A DNA stretch of 64,000 bases from Clitoria ternatea. Its lineage: Eukaryota > Streptophyta > Magnoliopsida > Fabales > Fabaceae. Numbering within the stretch: the stretch's first letter is position 1; every line of letters begins with the position of its first letter. The notes beneath the pieces are model-generated. The model saw only the letters and a program-made list of their open reading frames with translations, did not search any database and was not told the DNA's origin. Positions 23,341 through 36,050 of this stretch are shown here, one piece after another. The position numbers were made by a program, and so were the translations under genes. The stretch spans positions 192,766,501 through 192,830,500 of the forward strand of contig CM075669.1 in the NCBI GenBank assembly GCA_037962975.1, read 5' to 3'.

Positions 23341-26300
23341 CGAAAACACAGGTAAATTTTTTTCACGTTTTATAAATCATTAATAAAGCAAATAATTAAA
23401 GTGGTGAAGCTTTAAATTCAACACCCCGGATCTATGAAACGCCACTCACATATATGAAGATATGAGAAGGTAAATTAAAAGTGATTTCAGGAGAAATTTC
23501 CATTTAAAATCAGCAGAAGAATTAATTAAATTGGTAGTTGCATGACTGAATTTTTAGAGAAAGGATTTCATAAGGTTCTATGACTCATAATATGCCCAAA
23601 GTACTCTTAAGATGATGTAATAAAAATGATTTGATGCAAGAGAAATAAGGGTTAATTGAAACCAAAAAAAAGAGGGCATCAGAGAGCCACTCGCTCAAGC
23701 GAGAGTCACACTCGCTTGAGCGAGCCCACGAGGCGACGCTTGAGCGAGCCAGGAAAATGCTAAGCGAAGAAAAGAGTAAGCATCAGGGGGGTCCTCTCAC
23801 TTGAGCGAGACCTATCTCGCTGGGCGAGATTCAAAGACTACACATGGGTAAGCCAGCGAGAAGCTTGAGCAAGAGAGAAGATTTGCCTCAGAAGCCAATC
23901 TCGCTTGAGCGAGATCGCTCTAGCAGCATTAGGGACTCACTGCCTAATTTTCGCTTGAGCGAGGCAAGGCTCGCCTGGGCAAAAATTGTCCAGTGTCCAT
24001 TTCCCTTCCTCTCACTTTAGCGATTCCCGAGCCATGACCATTTCGCCTGAGTGAAAATGGTCCAATGTCCAACCACTGATTCCAGACCAATCTCGCTTGA
24101 GTGAGAACTGCATTCGCTTGGGCGAATTTCGGCTAGTGGCCACACCCCTGATTCATAAGGGTCTTGTTCGAGCGAGACCACCACTCGCTTGAGCGAGTTA
24201 TGCAGAAAACGAGAAGACATGGACTTTTCATACAACTTAACATGCCAAGTTCCATTTCTTGCTATTTTAGCCTACTCTAATGCAATAGTTACACTTCATT
24301 ATACATTTACAAGTCCTCCAAATTATTCATACACTTCAAGATCAAATTCCATTCATTGAATGCGTTAGATTTAAACTAATTTCTAAAAAACTCATAAAAT
24401 GCGATAAGTTGTGAAATACCTCATTCATTCATGAAATTAAACATCAACAAGCATCATAATTCATCGCATTACATCATTTGGGTCATTAATGAAAATTGGC
24501 CATACGTACTAAGGTCCAATTTTCCTACATTACCCTCAAAATCATCATCTACAATTTAGATAACAAAATGAGCATACATATACACTATATGCTATACGAA
24601 AATCTAGATTTTGCCGGCCAAGGCACTTTCTATACACCTATTTACCTCCTCAACAAAATGTACTCCAAAATATCCACTCTTCCCACAAGTGCCCTGCATC
24701 ACAAGTCTAAAAAGTAGACAACATGGGAAAGTGAGTCATACATTCCAAAAGAATGAATATGAATACCATAAGATCATGTGTATATGTACTACAACATGTA
24801 TACTTGCATTCATACACAACTCATCATTAACTATCATCACAATTACAATCATCTTTGTAAATCAAGAAAGTATAAAACCTCACACATGATCCAGACCTCC
24901 AACAATTAGGCCATCATGTATTTCATCATTCGTCTCATATTATTATTTGGTATTCACATGATTTATGTTGTCTTAATTACATCTCTCTATTCTCAACACA
25001 ACCATCACCATGTATCATCACCTTTGGCATACATCCTTGCTATATGCAAATTCTCTTAAGCTAATGCATATGCACAATGGAATATTTCAACAATTATAGA
25101 TCTGACTATGGGAATATAAACACCGATTGTGGGATTCAAGTATGGTCATCTAACCATACCCCTACTGCAGTAGTAAAATATGTACACTTATTCTTAAATT
25201 TGCATGCATTTCACCAATTATTTTACTGGTACCAAACCGCATCGCCCATTTGCAACACCGGTCATTTTCACCATGACCACGGTAAACACATATTCAATAT
25301 ATGGTGTTGCGGGCTGGCCAGATCTCAAATCATGGCGGTTGTGATCCCAAGGACCACCGGGGTCACCTGTTTATCAAGAGCCACCCCCACGAGGGTCGGC
25401 CACATGTAGCTCCCCGTAGCAATACATGGACGGCTTCATGACTTACACACCGAGTCACAGGGGAAAATAAAATTGCTCGCGCACCGAGCCACCCTCCCAC
25501 TGGGTCGGCCGAGCGAACTCCCCTAATGTTCCAACATCGGCGGCTATGCAGTATGCCATGGATGCAAATGCAAATCATATGCATTTCTCAGTCTATGCAT
25601 CCTATACATGCCAATCATCAAACATCATTACCATCATTATAACCAACACCACTTCACATTTCTTAGTGGATTTATCATTGTTGGGTTTAGTTTTGTTCTC
25701 AAGTTTTAAGTGTGACACTTTAACATTTATACACTATTTACAATGGCACTCAACATCAATTTCAATCATCAACTTTCCATTATCAAATCATGGTATGTTA
25801 TTCACTCACACCCATTCTCAAACAAACATCAACAACATTCATTTCACATCTATGATGGACATAAGAATATCATCAATTTATCAAACAAACCACACCACCA
25901 TATAGCATACCATATTTATTCTAATTGCACAAGCATGATGCCAAACATTATTCTCAACATTACATATACAATTCATATTTCCATAACATCAAAATAAGGA
26001 AAACATGCATATTGTCACATATGACAATCAAACACTATCCAATTCATACAATTAGAATATAAGGCTTCTCTCCTACCTCAAGAGAAGAATTCCAATGGAT
26101 ACGACGTACCCGCCTCGTCGTTCGGAATAGGTCCTACATTGATATACATGTAAAACATCAATCAATCAACTATTCAAAACACAATTTCAATTCTAATTGA
26201 CCATTATTACATCTACAATTCATAACATGTATGGAACATGTTATAAACATCATTTTCATTGTTTGTTAGGCTTCGGAAATTCCTTCCCATCAAGCCACAT

Positions 26301-27288
26301 TCATTAAATTCAAGGGCTAATAACAACAATAACCCAACATCCACACAATTTTATTTATCAATACCTACACCCATCAATGACATGTATTCCTTCTTAAAAC
26401 ACACTCTTGAACCAACATTATTCATTTTCCCCAATTTCTCATAGTTAGGATTTTCACCAAAACCTAACAACTCTCATTAATGCCTCATCATTCTTCATCT
26501 CCTACCAACATAAATGCATCAAGCATATTTATTCCACTTAAGCATTGCATTTATGACAACCTCCACTATGATTCTTGCATTAAATGCTCTCCACAAACAC
26601 CCATGTACATGCATTGTTCCCCCAACTCATAATAACTCATGTCCTTTGCAAGAACTTCAATAAAATAGTGAGTATATCTTACCTCACACCCAAAACAAAA
26701 ATGGGTGCCAATGGGGGGGAGAGGGCTGTGAAAATGGAGGGAAAGAAGGAGAAGACTTCAAACTTCAATGGCTTCCTTACAAGCTCCCTTGAATGAAAAT
26801 GAGAGGAAAAAGGCCACCACCTTAGCTTAGGGTTTTGAGAGGAAAAGAGATGAAGAGAAATGAGGAAGAGGGAGTGATATGTATGTTTTCTCATTCCCTC
26901 AGCAAGCCAATGAAAGAAATAAGAGAAGGAATGAGTTTTTGCTTTATTTTTAATTCTATTCATTAAAGTTTCATCATTTTATGGCAAACAGGACCTTTGT
27001 TTGGGCTCAATACTTAATTTGAAAATTATTTCAAGTACATATTCAGACTCCCAATATTATTCTTAATTTCCCTGACCAATATCATTCCAATCAGATATAC
27101 TTGGTCCGACACCCATATCTCAACCGGGCTTATTTTCAGCTTATCCGGTCTCAATAAATCACCAACAGTCCCTAAAAATCTTAATTCAATTATTTCTAAT
27201 GTTTTGTGACATTAAATAATTCACATTCAATTATTCAATATTTATTTCCTTAATTAATCCTCTATTTTAAAAACTCTGGGGTGTTACA
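23341..27288 (-). mobile_element. Long LTR, family 1 copy C
   Basis: 3,948 bp. On the minus strand it starts TGTAACACCCCAGAG at 27288 and ends CGGGGCGTCTCA at 23341. Flanking pentamers are GGGTT (left) and AGGTT (right), a target duplication with one mismatch. It carries the family blocks (CAAACAGGACC near 26985, CCTACCTCAAGAGAAG near 26075, GCATATGCAC near 25066, CATATATGAAGATATGAGAAGG near 23450). Its palindrome array has a different motif from copies A and D. No internal coding region, so probably a solo LTR. Confidence 0.82.
23690..24197. repeat. Palindrome array CTCGCTTGAGCGAG, about 15 copies
   Basis: Perfect or near-perfect 14-mers. Dyad centres lie near 23696, 23717, 23741, 23802, 23822, 23866, 23906, 23956, 23976, 24017, 24048, 24098, 24119, 24169 and 24190. 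In the part from 23906 on, spacings are 50, 20, 41, 31, 50, 21, 50 and 21 bp; the lower-coordinate part is less regular (21, 24, 61, 20, 44, 40). The array occupies the place held by GAATCGATTC repeats in copy D. Confidence 0.93.
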
Positions 27289-28300
27289 AGGTTCAAACTT
27301 AGCTCCAAGCAGATTCTAACTTTTCATATTCATCATTGCCAAGTTTGAACTTCTTAGTGTAAAGTTTAAACTTCTTTTGGGCAATGGGTCTTGTTCCTGG
27401 AAAATATATTTGGTTGATATTAAATATTAATATTTTATATTTTATATAATATAATGAGCGACATCTAGCAATACATCATTATCCAAATATAATTATAAGA
27501 AAAAAATTATGTTTGGTCCCTTTGTCAAGATATCTAATTAGGCCCAAGGTATAGTCCTCATTATCCTTGTATGGCCCAATTCATTTTACTTGATATCAGA
27601 GTAAACTTTTATTAAATAAATATCCAATATTTGTTTTCCTAGCATGCTCATGCATTTTCTTAAGTTTCACTCTATCAAATGGCCTATGGATATCACTCTA
27701 TGAGAGACAAATCCCATCAGCATCACTCACATCTCTCTGCATGATTTGTTCACTGCCTAATTACAACCTTTATGATCAACTTGTTACAGATGTGTTTGAT
27801 TTTATTAAAACAACAAACTCCCCATGTAAGAATCGTAGTGACTTCAAGTCGAAGGACTACATATACCATTATCACATTGAGAACCATTTATGACATTCAT
27901 GTAACAATCCATGCAACATTTTCATGATGGGTCCGTCCAGTACACCATTGCTCTTAATGCGTACCCGGGTGAAGACTTGATATCATCTATATCCATGATT
28001 TGTGAGATCAAATCATCAATACACTCACACACTAGTTTTAATGTATTTACATGTCCCCATATAAATACTTGACTATGGACGTTTTAGGAATAATTCTCGT
28101 ATAACCTACTATTTTAAGGACTAATAAAGGTTGTTAAACTATTTAACAAAATTCCTTATTCAAAATGATGCATCCTATTCAGGCTCTTAATGCATATTTC
28201 CAACACCTTATCCCTTAAGGATCAGTCCTTTCACCTTTTCACACTCTGGTCTGGTCATCATAGGACTTATTTCTAAACAAGTATTTGCATGCATCTATAT
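27289..28300. other. Degenerate retroelement sequence
   Basis: No open gene. TGATATCAGAGTAAAC at 27591-27606 resembles a plus-strand primer-binding site for initiator tRNA-Met (consensus TGGTATCAGAGC), preceded by LTR-like AT-rich sequence, so a decayed copia LTR end is possible. A TATA-like CCATATAAATAC lies near 28057. The right end grades into the Tat gag remnant. Confidence 0.3.
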
Positions 28301-29586
28301 TGTGTCCTAATTACTTATGGAATTCATAATACTTGTTTAGATAGCTAGGCCTCTTAATCAGCACGGGTCTTCTCACCTTATAAATCCCAACCCCAAAAAG
28401 CTAAGCTCTTTAAAGATTTGCCTCAGCCTTGTGTTAAGTGGAGCTTAATGATCAAAATTGAATACCTTTTTTTCCTTAAAGTAGGATAATTGATCCTTAC
28501 CCGTTTTTTAAGGAATTTTCTTCTACTGTGTTTTTCTCTCGGAGCCGGTGTGGGCTGCTACTAGTTCCATGGTGATTATGTGTATTTATTGGCCAATATA
28601 TTTGTCCATTTCCCCCTAAACTCTTCAAGGGTCTATTGTGGTCATTCTGCTAGGGACATGGCGAAGGGTGAATTCGATCACAAAGCCTCAATGGTGATAT
28701 GGAGCTATATTAGTTCCATCAACCTTGGAATCATTGATGCCTCGTTGTAAAATCTTTTTAGGAAGTCCTTCAAGGATTCTGTTCCACCTTGCTTGATCTA
28801 AGCCAGGGTATAAAACGTTTTAGGTGTATCCCTGATTATTCAAAATGTCTTACAAATGCTTCAACGAGATCAGACCAAGAATAATTGACCTTACTGGTAG
28901 ACCCTTAAACTAACTGGGTGACCAACTATAGTGTTGGGAAACATCTTGTACATCGTATTTTTGTCTACCCCTAGAAACAATAACTCATCCATGTAAGCGC
29001 CCATATGCTTATTGGGATTAGTCTCACTGGTATACTTCATAATGGGTAGTGGGTAAGTTTGAAGAGGCTTTAGGATAGGTTCCTACATGAGATTTCAAAT
29101 GAATAAGATGTTAAACTTGTAGCTAGGAGAACCGTTAAAGGCTTATAGAGTTTGATACCGAGATGAATGGCACTCTATATGGTATGTGAACTCTTGATAA
29201 TCTTCATTGTATGTTAGAATGTTAGAGTATTTCTGTTGAGACATAACGGTGAAAAGGCGAAGGATAAGGTTTGGTAGGTTAATTCCTTGGATGCATCACC
29301 ATACGATTCACTTGAGGTTGACCATGTCCTTGCCTAAGGTCTTGCAATTTCGCCTTGAGTTGTCCAATGCGTTTATCGCATAGATCTGGTTGGCTAACAC
29401 ATGAGGTCTTCTCGAAGCCTGAGCAACCAGCCCTAAGGTATCAACAAAATCCAAGTTATAACCTAGCAGACTTGGATCCATGTGTGTAAGGTCACACATG
29501 TCACCCTTCAAAGTGCCTAGGTTGGGCATGGTGACTTGAATCCATGGGAAGGATTGCGAAAGTGAGAATAACTTTAACAGACCCAA
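28301..29586 (-). pseudogene. Tat-lineage gag-pol remnant
   Basis: Minus-strand reading gives, in order, a gag start near 29586, a Retrotrans_gag-like core around 28950-28620 (GGTESLKDFLKRFYNEA, then LEEFRGKWTNILA) and a KYYEFHK-x-LGHN-like stretch near 28330-28290 corresponding to the CCHC-like region of Tat gag. Numerous stops and frameshifts. The 5' LTR lies just upstream on the same strand. Confidence 0.7.
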
Positions 29587-30060
29587 CTGGGGTGCTAATG
29601 ATTTGTCCGATATTAGGGGACAGACCTTCGGTATGGGTACCGAGCTTATGTGTTTAGTATCTCTTACAACGGTTTAATGAGGATCTTATATTATATCTTT
29701 AAGTTCAATAGAAATCTTAAGGTCTTATTGTACTTTGTCCAACATACACCGGTATCTAGCGTTGTAGGGCAAAATAAGTTGTCACTTGTAAAGACACTCT
29801 GACACTCAATTCAATTTGATATTAAAATTGGAGCTCAAGTGTTAGGGTTGGTTAAACGTACCTCAAACTATAGTGAATTAGTGATATTTATAGAAGTTAA
29901 GTAAGGATTTTGTCTTATGTATCCTGAGTCAATACTTTTATGTAAAATGTGCGGAAAACCAACATTCCTAACACATCTACAAGTGTTGGCTGGTATGTCC
30001 ACAACATATTCCTTAGCCCCTATTCAATACTGAATCATATTAATACTGGCTATTGGGGGC
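29587..30060 (-). mobile_element. Tat-lineage 5' LTR, decayed
   Basis: On the minus strand: TATA CTATAAATA (29893-29885), then GAGTGTCAGAGTGTCTTTAC and GATACCGGTGT, which align with the R blocks of the LTRs at 5431, 12417 and 21737. The gag remnant follows. Outer boundary is approximate. Confidence 0.55.
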
Positions 30061-31900
30061 TTTATACGGGAACCATACTGTATGAGTCATCTTGGCACCA
30101 GATATAACTATACAAGTATTAGGATGAAGTTGCATCGTACTAATGTAACTCTTCCACTATTGGTATGTACCCTAGGATACCAAGGCCGATTTTCCATTAT
30201 TTCTTCCTTTTCACCTAAAAAAGAATGTTTCATATCATTAATCTTTATTTTTTTAATGTTTTCCATAAATTCTATGCATAAAAGCATACTCAAACCTAAT
30301 AACTCTATAACTAGCTTATTTATCTGATTTTCATTTAAATAACAATTATATTTTTTTCACTTTTATTTCAATTAATTTTTTTATAAACCTAAGGATGATC
30401 CTTTTTTTCAAAAACCAAAGATTAATATTTTCAAGACATGTAGATTATTGAAATAGGTCATGTATCTTCCAATAAATATGCATAAAAGACTGAGTTAGCT
30501 ACCAACTCTATCGAGTTTGCTTTGTTGAATATTTCAATTACTTATTGCTTCTCTATTCTACAACAACAATAAATTTTATTTTTATGTTTTTACATATTCA
30601 TCTCACATTTTATTTTAAAATAACTTAAATGTTTACATAATATAATATTGAAACTCTTTAATATTATTCTTTACTTATCTTTTTATCATAATCATCTATC
30701 AGATTTATGTTTCTTATTTTCTCTAAAATCACTTTGAATTTTGATTATAGTTGAAGATATTATTATTCCTTGGGAAACTAATGGTTTTAAAATCAAATTA
30801 TAAATATTAATTTAAATAAGTCATTGTAAAATCGAAAAATTGAACTAGAAAGAATCAATAACTTTAAAAAATTAACTCATATTAATTAACAGTTCTTAAT
30901 TTTACCAATCAAATTAACCAATCTAATTCATTTTTGATAATAATGATCTTCACTTGATAGGAGACCTCGCTATATTTTACTAGTTAGACTAGCACCTAGT
31001 GGACGCCTAGTCTCCTTTTTATGGGCCATCTAAGGTTTGAGATAACGATTTTTTCATTTTGTTGTTTTGCCCTTACAACTGTCACCATATGAACATAATT
31101 GAAGGACCCGTAAGGGATGATTGAATTGGACGTGGGATAGTATGAGCTTGAAGTGCCATCGTTTTCCTGGTAAAAAAAGTTGAGTGCTGACCAACCCACC
31201 CCCACTCTCACTCACCCTTGCAAGATTAAACTCTTTCTCTTGATAAAGCCACTGACTATGAATTACTACTAGATAGGTAGGGCTGTGGGTACATCACTAC
31301 CCAAAAAGCACAAATAAAAGATTTCTGCTCTTGACTCTGCTTTACTTTTATTTTTATTAAAAAAAAAAAAACCCTTCACTCAATTTCAGATGAAAAGTAC
31401 ATAATCCCCACTCAGCCTAAAGATGATTTGTTCTGAAAGTTCAACTCTCAGTCTCATGGTCCCAACTTTATGCCAGTGTCTGCTTCTCTTTCCGTCAGAA
31501 AAATAACGAAGATCACTTTTTTGCTCTTTTTTACTTTACTTCATTAGATAAAAAAAATACTAAATTAAATTACGTAACGAAGAAAGACGACAAACGCAAA
31601 TAATTGCGGGATCGGCGGATGAACAAAGACAAAAACACCCATTATAATATAATAAAATTGAAGAATGAAGTAAACAAACGACTATGAGAAAATTATTAAA
31701 AGAAACAATCTTCCGCTTATATTCCAATTTCATTTCCGCTACCCAATTGCTAAGCTTTCTTTGTTACTTGATGACACAAACAAGACTTTCTAATAAAATT
31801 TACAGATACGGAGGGAACCATTTCTAGATTTCATTGACTCTTCTCATGCGCGCTTTCCCCTGTTTTCCTCTGCTATGTCTCCCATAAGCTGTACTTGTTC
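30061..31900. other. AT-rich intergenic region, nothing recognised
   Basis: Stop-dense in all frames, with homopolymer runs (A12 at about 31360). This is the 3' side of the PIN gene. No transposon ends, structured RNA or host exon seen. Confidence 0.5.
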
Positions 31901-32216
31901 CTTTCTCTCAGTTCTTGAAAATAGCATGAGTTTGGACTTTTGATGGGGAAGAATAGATTAGAATTATGGGTATTTGGGCCCCTCGATCAAATTTTCTGAA
32001 ATTCCCAAAAATTTTGAAACCTTGAAGGATCTCCTGTGTTTTAAGAATAATATTAGTTTGTGATTTTTTGTTCTCCCCGCTCAGAAAATCCACTTCCTTG
32101 TTAATACACAGCATAATCCCCTGTGGTCACCAGGTATGCATAATGCATGCTAACTCTCAAAGCAGAGAAGGGTCATTCATTCTGTCACGGTATCTTGCTA
32201 CTACTGTGTAGATAGT
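31901..32216 (-). other. 3' flank and probable 3' UTR of PIN gene
   Basis: Follows the TAA stop at 32217-32219 on the minus strand. No exact AATAAA was seen in the first 300 nt; a near-match poly(A) signal is likely but cannot be placed. Confidence 0.4.
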
Positions 32217-35200
32217 TTACAAACCAAGTAGTATGTAGTACACTAGTGTAATTGGCAGTGCTATCAACATTCCAAATATAACCCTGAAATATTTAAATTT
32301 AAAAAAACAAAGGGTCAATTTCTTTCTTAAAGGAAACAAATTAAAAACAAAATAAAATTAGCAAGTTTAATTGCTTACCCTGTGCTGAGAATTGCTGGAT
32401 GGACATTGTATTCCTTGGCAAACACAAATGGAACAATCCCTTGTGGAAGTGCGGCCTATTTTAAACAATTACATATCCGTAAGCTAACATGATATCTAAA
32501 AAACTTGAAATCAAAATCAAACATATAGTAGCATTCAAAAAATGTATTCTAAGTTCTAAGAATCCAATTCCGCTAAATTTTAATAGAAAAAACTTGGTCA
32601 CTTGTGTTAGTATTGTCCGGCTCGTACATAAGGAATATATCGAACCAGAAAATCTCTTATTCCAGAATTCTAACACATCAAGTAATTTATATACACACGT
32701 AATTAAGGGTAAGGACGTCCCATTAATCAAATTAGTTTTACACCATGTGCACCTATGTTGTGAAAAGAAACATGATTCAAAGTCAGGCGAGGTGAATTAC
32801 CTGAACAATGGCAATGCGTAAGAGTGTGCCACGCAGGCCAACAGCGATGGAAGCTGCCGCCATGACGGCAGGGCCTGTAAGGAACCGAACAGCCATGGCA
32901 AATGTGGCAACCGAGTTCCCACATGCAATTATCTTGGGTTGAAGGGCCATAAACAAACCTACAAATGCCAAAACCAAAAGGGTAAATCCTCAGGGGTATA
33001 TAAAAACTAAAACTCAAAAGGATTGAAAAAGCCTTTTAAATTTTACAGTGGGTAAAATGCTTTTTCTTACGTTTCCTATATGAAAAGATATTTCTAGTAC
33101 TGTTTGGTTCGTCCAAATCAACCACCTTTGCCTAATTTGGGTCCAAAAAAAATGGTCCCTGTCCCCACCACCGCCATGGACCGCATAGCGACGTCGTTCA
33201 AGACCAGACCCCACATGTCGGAGACATTGTACCATTACTATGCAATCCCAATATTATCGTCTAGTGAACATGATCATATGGTTATGTTATGTGCTAACAA
33301 ACTAGTTACCTCCATGAGAATGAATGAATGGCTATTACTTGCCTACCCCCCAAATCCATACTTTTCATAGATTCATCATACCCACGTTAATGTTACCATC
33401 GCATTCATCAATTGCCTTGGCTAGTACTACCCGCTCACCCTCGTGATTGTATATTTTTAAATAAAATGATTTAATTTAATATAGTCACATGTAAATAGAA
33501 AGAGAAAAGCCAACCCACCATAGATACGTTTTATTACTTTATTGGGTTTTTTAAAACCTTTTTAAGAGAATGTACGTATTTACACTAGAAAAGGGGGTCA
33601 CCATAGGCAATGCTGTTTTCGTGAAAGAGGAAAAGAATTGCAGATAAAGAAGAAGGAGGAAAATTATTGTAGTAGGAATATGGAGAAACTGCGACCACTC
33701 ACCCAAGCTGAACATAGCCATTCCAAGACCAGCATCGGACAGTATGGAAATTGATTTCTCTATTATTTTGGGCATGTGCACATGCCACCTGCAACCAAAT
33801 TAATAATCATCAAAACAAATTACTCCTACAGTAACAACAACAAAGTCAAAACCATGTCAAAATTTATCTACCGGATCATTGACTTTCATTAATTTACCTA
33901 AATGCCACCAGTGACCAGATAACACCAATCAGGCTGGAGTAGGTGTTGGGATTGCGGATAAGCTTCCGCCACACCATAATCAGTATGAGGCGCGTCATAA
34001 CACTCGCCGGAGGCATGTGTTTCGCCGCGGCAGCTCCGGCAGCTTTCGGGTGCAGCTCCGCCGTAGAACTCGAACCCAGCTTGTTCAGTCCGGTGGGCCC
34101 TGCTTTTTCTCCCTCTTCCTCTGCTTGTTCCCCTTCTTTCCCCGGAAACTTCAATTCTTCTCCGCCAAACTCTCCTTCAGTCACACCTTCATTTTTAAAA
34201 ATATTTATTATTTCATTAGAAATCCAATATATGTTACAAGAGGTTTATAACAGCTTCCAACTAACTATCATATACTTCATTAAAAAAGAAAAAGAAAATC
34301 TAATACCTTTGTTGGTTTCCCCATTTTGAGGGTGGTCATCAGCGACCAGCATTCGAATTTCCTTGGCACCTTGATCGGAGCGACCGGATTGGTCGGAGGC
34401 TCCGAAATCGGCACCGCCGAACACGTGGAGGCCACCGGCTTCGGAAACCGGCGAAGCGCTGGAGCTCCAAACAAACATGTGAAGCTCTTTAGCGTCATGG
34501 CTGGCTTTGTTAGCACCATTGGTTTGTTGAGCTTGAGCTTGAGATTGAGCTTGTGGCTGAACCTGTGGTTGTGCCTGTGGTGGCGTTTGTGAATTTTTGC
34601 TCACACTTTTCGTTAAGCTCGAAGAGAATTCAGGGTTCGGAGCCGGGTAAGCCGCGGGTACGGTTTGCACAGCCGGGTAAAAACCGAACCTGGGGGAACT
34701 AGTGGCCTGCGGCACGGGTGCAGAGTTCTCTTCGAAATTCGAAGGGCGAGGGGTGACGCCACGTGACGTGGACTGAACGGAATACAAATCGGTAGCACCG
34801 AAATTAGAATGCCTCGGTGCGTAACCCATCATGGAGTAGAAATCAGCGTGGTTGAAATTGGAGCCACGTGGCGTTGGGTTACGGGATGAGCTGAGGCTGT
34901 AAATCTCTGCGCCGGTGAGGTTAGACGGCCTTGGGGTCATCATAAAGGACCTTCTAGAGGCGTTGGACTTCCTAACGGTAACGTGGAGTTTTCCATCGTC
35001 ACCGACTTCAGCGTCCGTTTCAAGGAAGTCACGGCCGTCAAGCGAAACGACGTCGGAGTCGACTTTGAAGGAAACAATAGAAGCCGCGGTTTCGGGGAAC
35101 TGTTCCATGATGAGGAGTTTCGCGCCACGGTACTCGAAGAGAAAGAGAAGTAGCGTGTACCAGATTATACACTGAAGAACAACGACTTGAACCATGAGCT

Positions 35201-35591
35201 TGCCGGAATAGTCGCCGTACATGGCGATGAGGAGGGGGATACCCATGACAAGCGTGTTGGGCAATGTGGAAAGAGAGAAGATTGTGATCATCCACTCAAG
35301 GCTGCCATTGGCGGTGAAGTTGGTCCAGATGGCGAGTGCGAAGAGCATGATGATTTTCTGGAGCGTGTCCGCGGCGATGAAGCGGAAGTTCATGTCGTAA
35401 GGGTTGTTGCTGGAGATGAAATGGAAGGAGAGGAGTGGCACGGCGAAGATCGCCACGAACCGGTTTATGCCGGAGCACTGGTCCGGCGAGAATATCTTCC
35501 ACCACCGAACCGAACCGTACGCTAAGATCATCGCCACGTACAGAGGGATAACCGCCGTCAACACGGTGTACAGATCGCCCCAGCTTATCAT
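32217..35591 (-). CDS. PIN3-like: PIN3-type auxin efflux carrier, six exons
   Basis: Exons (minus strand): 35591-34307, 34186-33898, 33788-33703, 32958-32801, 32455-32379, 32283-32217. All introns are GT-AG and the CDS is 1,962 nt (653 aa), the usual PIN3/4/7 length. It exports auxin across the plasma membrane. The protein starts MISWGDLYTV with five N-terminal helices (about 7-152, LPNTLVMG in helix 4), a long hydrophilic loop (about 155-487) and five C-terminal helices ending in YYILLGL. The loop has three TPRxSN phosphorylation motifs (219-224, 240-245, 280-285), targets of PINOID/D6PK kinases in known PINs, an RRSF motif, and a Gln/Ala-Pro-rich stretch. NPNTYSSLIG starts at 507; LPQGIVPF opens exon 5. 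No stop or frameshift. Exon 1 reading past 34307 is intron. PIN3 rather than PIN4/7 is inferred. Confidence 0.97.
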
Positions 35592-36050
35592 TTTTTTTAT
35601 GCGATTCCGAAGTTGAGTTGAGTTGTGTTGTGTTGTTGCTAGTAGGATGGCATAAGCGAGGAAATGAGGAGAAGAACGAAGGGTAAAGTTGGAAGGAGGG
35701 AAAAAATAACGAAACGAGAAAACCGTTAGTTAACTAACTGATCTGAGAAGGGATATATGTTTGTCTCTGCAAAGGTTTTTGTTTTTCAATTCTGGCAGTG
35801 TTTCTGATTTTGCTGATGGAAGAGAGAAAGAAAGAGAGCGAATTAATTTACGCTGACAGAGTTTTTAGCTTCTAGAGAGTACATACATAGACCTAGCTAG
35901 GGAAGAATAGGGTCATATATAGAAGGGGAAGAGGTGGATATATATATATATATATATATATACATGTGTGTATAACTATGTATTTATACTCAAGGCAGGA
36001 AAAATGATCACGTTATTATAATTATAATGTGAATAATAATAGTAGTAAAT
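35592..36050 (-). promoter_or_regulatory. PIN 5' leader and core promoter region
   Basis: Upstream of the PIN start codon. On the minus strand a TATA-like CTATATATG lies at about 35913-35921, roughly 320 nt before the ATG. The leader has a GA/CT-rich stretch (35819-35838), common in plant 5' UTRs. TGTCTC, the classical auxin response element core, is present at 35762-35767 on the plus strand. A long TA run lies just upstream of the TATA. No transcript evidence is available here. Confidence 0.5.
35938..35962. repeat. (TA)n microsatellite in PIN promoter
   Basis: About 12 TA units ending in TACATGTGTG, about 350 bp upstream of the PIN start codon. Likely length-polymorphic. Confidence 0.9.

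Noticed and set aside
34245..34306. Extension of the PIN first exon to a stop (20 more codons)
   Set aside because: This is intron 1: an AAAG|GTATTAG donor at 34307/34306 and a GAAG acceptor before 34186 join the conserved loop in frame.
33943..34592. Plus-strand ORFs opposite PIN exons 1 and 2
   Set aside because: Shadow frames of the GC-rich PIN coding strand; no independent motif.
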